From: DASXAI01 sp963798445
Lineage (GTDB): Bacteria; Actinomycetota; Acidimicrobiia; Acidimicrobiales; Ilumatobacteraceae
Direction: 5' to 3'
NCBI GenBank assembly: GCA_963798445.1
Contig: CAWCTH010000003.1
Location: 372,001 to 436,000, forward strand
DNA length: 64,000 nucleotides
The position numbers and the translations under genes are program-made. Positions 62,302-64,000 of this stretch are shown in pieces. The notes beneath the pieces were generated by a model. It had not been told where the DNA came from. It did no database searches and saw only the letters and a program-made list of their open reading frames with translations. Within the stretch, counting starts at the first letter, position 1, and each line of letters opens with the position of its first letter.

Positions 62302-62964
62302 ATGACGCTACGGAACGAGCCTCTGGTGCCCCGGGTCGTGACGGTCTCCGCGTCCTACGGTGCCGGCGGCAGCGTGATCGCGCCGGCACTGGCCGAGCGG
62401 CTGGGACTGCCGTTCTTCGATCGGCTGCTCCAGACCCCGGAGACGCACCGCCCCGAGGACATCATCGAGCGACTGTCCGAGGAGGAACAGCGCCAGTCAC
62501 CGCCGGGCCGCGTCGTGAGCAACCTCGGCCACATGAGCGCCGCCCTCGGCGTCCCCGTGCCGGCGGCCAACGACCTGAACGTTCGCGACCGGATGCGGCG
62601 CACCGTGGAATCGAGCGTCAAGCGGATCGCATCCGGTTCGGGCGGCGTGATCCTCGGTCGGGGTGCGGTGGTGGTGCTGGCCGACGCTCCCGGCGCGTTC
62701 CACATCCGTCTCGACGGCCCCCTCGAGCGGCGCATCGCCCAAGGCATGACGATCGAAGGCGTGACCAAGGACGTCGCCCGCGACCGTCAGGCCCGCGCCG
62801 ACCGCGCCTGGACGCAGTTCGGCCAGCGCATGTTCCACCGTGACTTCTCCGACGCCCGGCTCTACCACTTGGTGCTGGACACCACCGTCGTCGCCCTGCC
62901 CGACTGCGTTTCGATCATCGCATCCGCCGGCGTCGCGTTCTGGGAGCGCGCCGGGTGCCGCTGA
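62302..62964 (+). CDS. Cytidylate kinase-like family protein
   Basis: This intact 220-residue protein starts at ATG 62302, with caggga upstream. VTVSASYGAGGSVIAPALAE and LGLPFFDRLL match the phosphate-binding loop and following region of the cytidylate-kinase-like family. GVILGRGAVVVLADAPGAFHI RLDG-type strands and the Arg-rich ARDRQARADRAW lid fit too. It is distinct from canonical Cmk, and its substrate is not established. It follows the c-di-GMP protein by 42 bp. Confidence 0.8.
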   Translation: MTLRNEPLVPRVVTVSASYGAGGSVIAPALAERLGLPFFDRLLQTPETHRPEDIIERLSEEEQRQSPPGRVVSNLGHMSAALGVPVPAANDLNVRDRMRRTVESSVKRIASGSGGVILGRGAVVVLADAPGAFHIRLDGPLERRIAQGMTIEGVTKDVARDRQARADRAWTQFGQRMFHRDFSDARLYHLVLDTTVVALPDCVSIIASAGVAFWERAGCR

Positions 62965-63013
62965 GCCGGAGGACATCTACCGGCGCCTGGGTCGGGTCGG
63001 GGCGCACCCCCGG

Positions 63014-63019
63014 TATACT
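63014..63019 (+). promoter_or_regulatory. Possible -10 box for the small basic protein gene
   Basis: TATACT lies 70 bp before the start codon in an otherwise GC-rich stretch. The expected -35 position (about 62991-62996, gtcggg) is a poor match, so this is only a candidate. Confidence 0.35.
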
Positions 63020-63088
63020 GCACTTTCCCGCATGTGCGCTCCCGTTGCCAGTGGCCGGGATCGTGCGCGTCAACCAGCGAAGGAAGCA

Positions 63089-63409
63089 ATGCCGACTCCT
63101 GCAAAGCCTGCCACGAAGCCTCCTGTGAAGCGCCGTACCACCAAGAAGGCGGCCGCGGTGCTGCCCGAGAACCGCACCGCCAGCGAGATCGTGGCCGACA
63201 CCATCGTGGCCCGCTACAGCGACCTGGCACCCTCGGTGACCCGCATCATGGAGGCCGGGCTGGGCGAGGCCGGTCAGTTGCACGCCATCACGGTCTTCCA
63301 GGAGTCGCTCGGCGTCGACGGTGACCCCATGCGCTACCCGAAGAACGCCATCGAGGCCGGCCGCCTGGTGGCCGAGCAGCAGGCGGCGGAAACCCCCAGC
63401 ACCGTCTGA
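63089..63409 (+). CDS. Small basic-tailed protein of unknown function
   Basis: This 106-residue protein has a Lys/Pro/Thr-rich basic N-terminus (PAKPATKPPVKRRTTKKAAA) that could bind nucleic acid. A compact helical-looking domain follows (SEIVADTIVARYSDLAPSVT, ITVFQESLGVDGDPMRYPKN). aaggaag precedes the ATG. I do not recognise the family. Neighbours are the cytidylate-kinase-like gene upstream and a GNAT gene downstream. Confidence 0.65.
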   Translation: MPTPAKPATKPPVKRRTTKKAAAVLPENRTASEIVADTIVARYSDLAPSVTRIMEAGLGEAGQLHAITVFQESLGVDGDPMRYPKNAIEAGRLVAEQQAAETPSTV

Positions 63410-63471
63410 GTCGCTCGCGGAGGAACAGCGCGCCGAGGGCCGCTTTCAGGGCGTGGAGCTGAGGTCGACGG

Positions 63472-63936
63472 ATGGAGCGATTCGTGATCGCCGTCGACGA
63501 TCCTCGCGCCGACGACGTGCGCGCCCTCATCGGACGCCACCTGGGGTTCGCCAACGAGCACACGCCGCCCCAGGACGTGCACGCCCTCGATCTCGACGGA
63601 CTGCTCGATCCGGCCGTCACCTTCTTCAGCGCCCGCCGCGACGGCGAGTTGCTGGCCATCGGCGCGCTGAAGCAACTGGACGGCGACCACGCCGAGCTGA
63701 AGTCCATGCACACCGCCGAGGCGGCGCGCCGCCAGGGCATCGGGCGGGCCATGGTGGGCCACCTGCTGAGCGTGGCGCGCCAACGGGGCTACCGGCAGGT
63801 GAGTCTGGAAACGGGCACGATGGACGCGTTCAGCCCGGCCCGCGCCCTCTACGACGCCTCGGGCTTCACGCCGTGCGGTCCGTTCGGCGACTACGCACCC
63901 AGTCCCAGCAGCGCCTTCATGACGCTGACCCTCTGA
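63472..63936 (+). CDS. GNAT-family N-acetyltransferase
   Basis: This intact 154-residue protein has the acetyl-CoA-binding motif A, AARRQGIGRAMVGHLLSVAR, preceded by the strand HAELKSMHTAE. It is followed by YRQVSLETG and the Tyr-containing ALYDASGFTPCGPFGDY of motif B. The layout resembles small-molecule or amino-acid acetylating GNATs. The substrate is unknown. It starts at ATG 63472. Confidence 0.88.
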   Translation: MERFVIAVDDPRADDVRALIGRHLGFANEHTPPQDVHALDLDGLLDPAVTFFSARRDGELLAIGALKQLDGDHAELKSMHTAEAARRQGIGRAMVGHLLSVARQRGYRQVSLETGTMDAFSPARALYDASGFTPCGPFGDYAPSPSSAFMTLTL

Positions 63937-63963
63937 CGTAGCCGGCCGGCTCAGGCGTAGGGC

Positions 63964-64000
63964 TCAGGCCTTGCGCTTGAGGCCGTGACCGAAGAAGCCG
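63964..64000 (-). CDS. C-terminal end of a gene leaving the window
   Basis: On the minus strand the window edge reads GFFGHGLKRKA followed by a TGA stop. The frame is open to the edge and converges on the GNAT gene. Only about 11 residues are visible, so no function can be given. Confidence 0.35.
   Translation of the reverse strand, partial: GFFGHGLKRKA

Overview
This 64 kb window is high-GC chromosomal DNA from an actinobacterium. The lipoprotein tails rich in Ser/Thr/Ala, the ANTAR response regulator, the solitary AbiEi/DUF559-type genes, the LLM oxidoreductase and the conserved rpsA-coaE-uvrB-uvrA-uvrC-rapZ-gap-pgk-tpiA-secG order point to the class Acidimicrobiia or a close relative. That assignment is inference, because the window has no rRNA gene. 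Many clearly essential genes (fabD, fabH, fabG, acpP, fabF, pgk, uvrC, polA) are split by single-base shifts, often at short homopolymers. I therefore read the breaks as uncorrected sequencing indels rather than pseudogenes, and give one interval for each repaired gene.

Layout. 0-6.5 kb: tRNA-Leu(GAG), secG and a complete peptide/nickel-type ABC importer (two ATPases, two permeases, lipoprotein). 6.9-13.5 kb: tpiA-pgk-gap, rapZ, a methyltransferase and uvrC. 13.6-20.4 kb: nadA, uvrA, uvrB. 20.4-28 kb: two solitary AbiEi-like genes next to palindromic elements, coaE, a NarL-type two-component pair, rpsA and a methyltransferase. 28-31.5 kb: polA, whose middle is overwritten by a 640-bp C-rich tract, followed by an ANTAR regulator. 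31.5-36.1 kb: malQ, an MBL-fold hydrolase, a secreted collagen-like protein and tRNA-Leu(CAA). 36.2-40.5 kb: a type II fatty-acid synthesis cluster fabD-fabH-fabG-acpP-fabF. 40.5-42.9 kb (minus strand): bcp, fabZ-like, an ECF sigma factor and two tandem O6-methylguanine methyltransferases.

42.9-55.0 kb is the most interesting part. A MocR-type regulator and a binding protein plus yeast-type cytosine deaminase lie divergent from an LLM oxidoreductase, an ABC importer (permease-ATPase-permease-binding protein), a beta-ureidopropionase, a class III aminotransferase and a dihydropyrimidinase. Together these supply cytosine deamination and the last three steps of reductive pyrimidine breakdown, with an LLM flavin/F420 enzyme in the place where a dihydropyrimidine dehydrogenase would be expected. 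An identical 13-bp near-palindrome lies upstream of both transcription units and is a candidate operator.

55-64 kb: phosphoenolpyruvate carboxylase, a crotonase, a multi-PAS GGDEF-EAL protein, a cytidylate-kinase-like protein, a small basic protein, a GNAT acetyltransferase and the last codons of a minus-strand gene.
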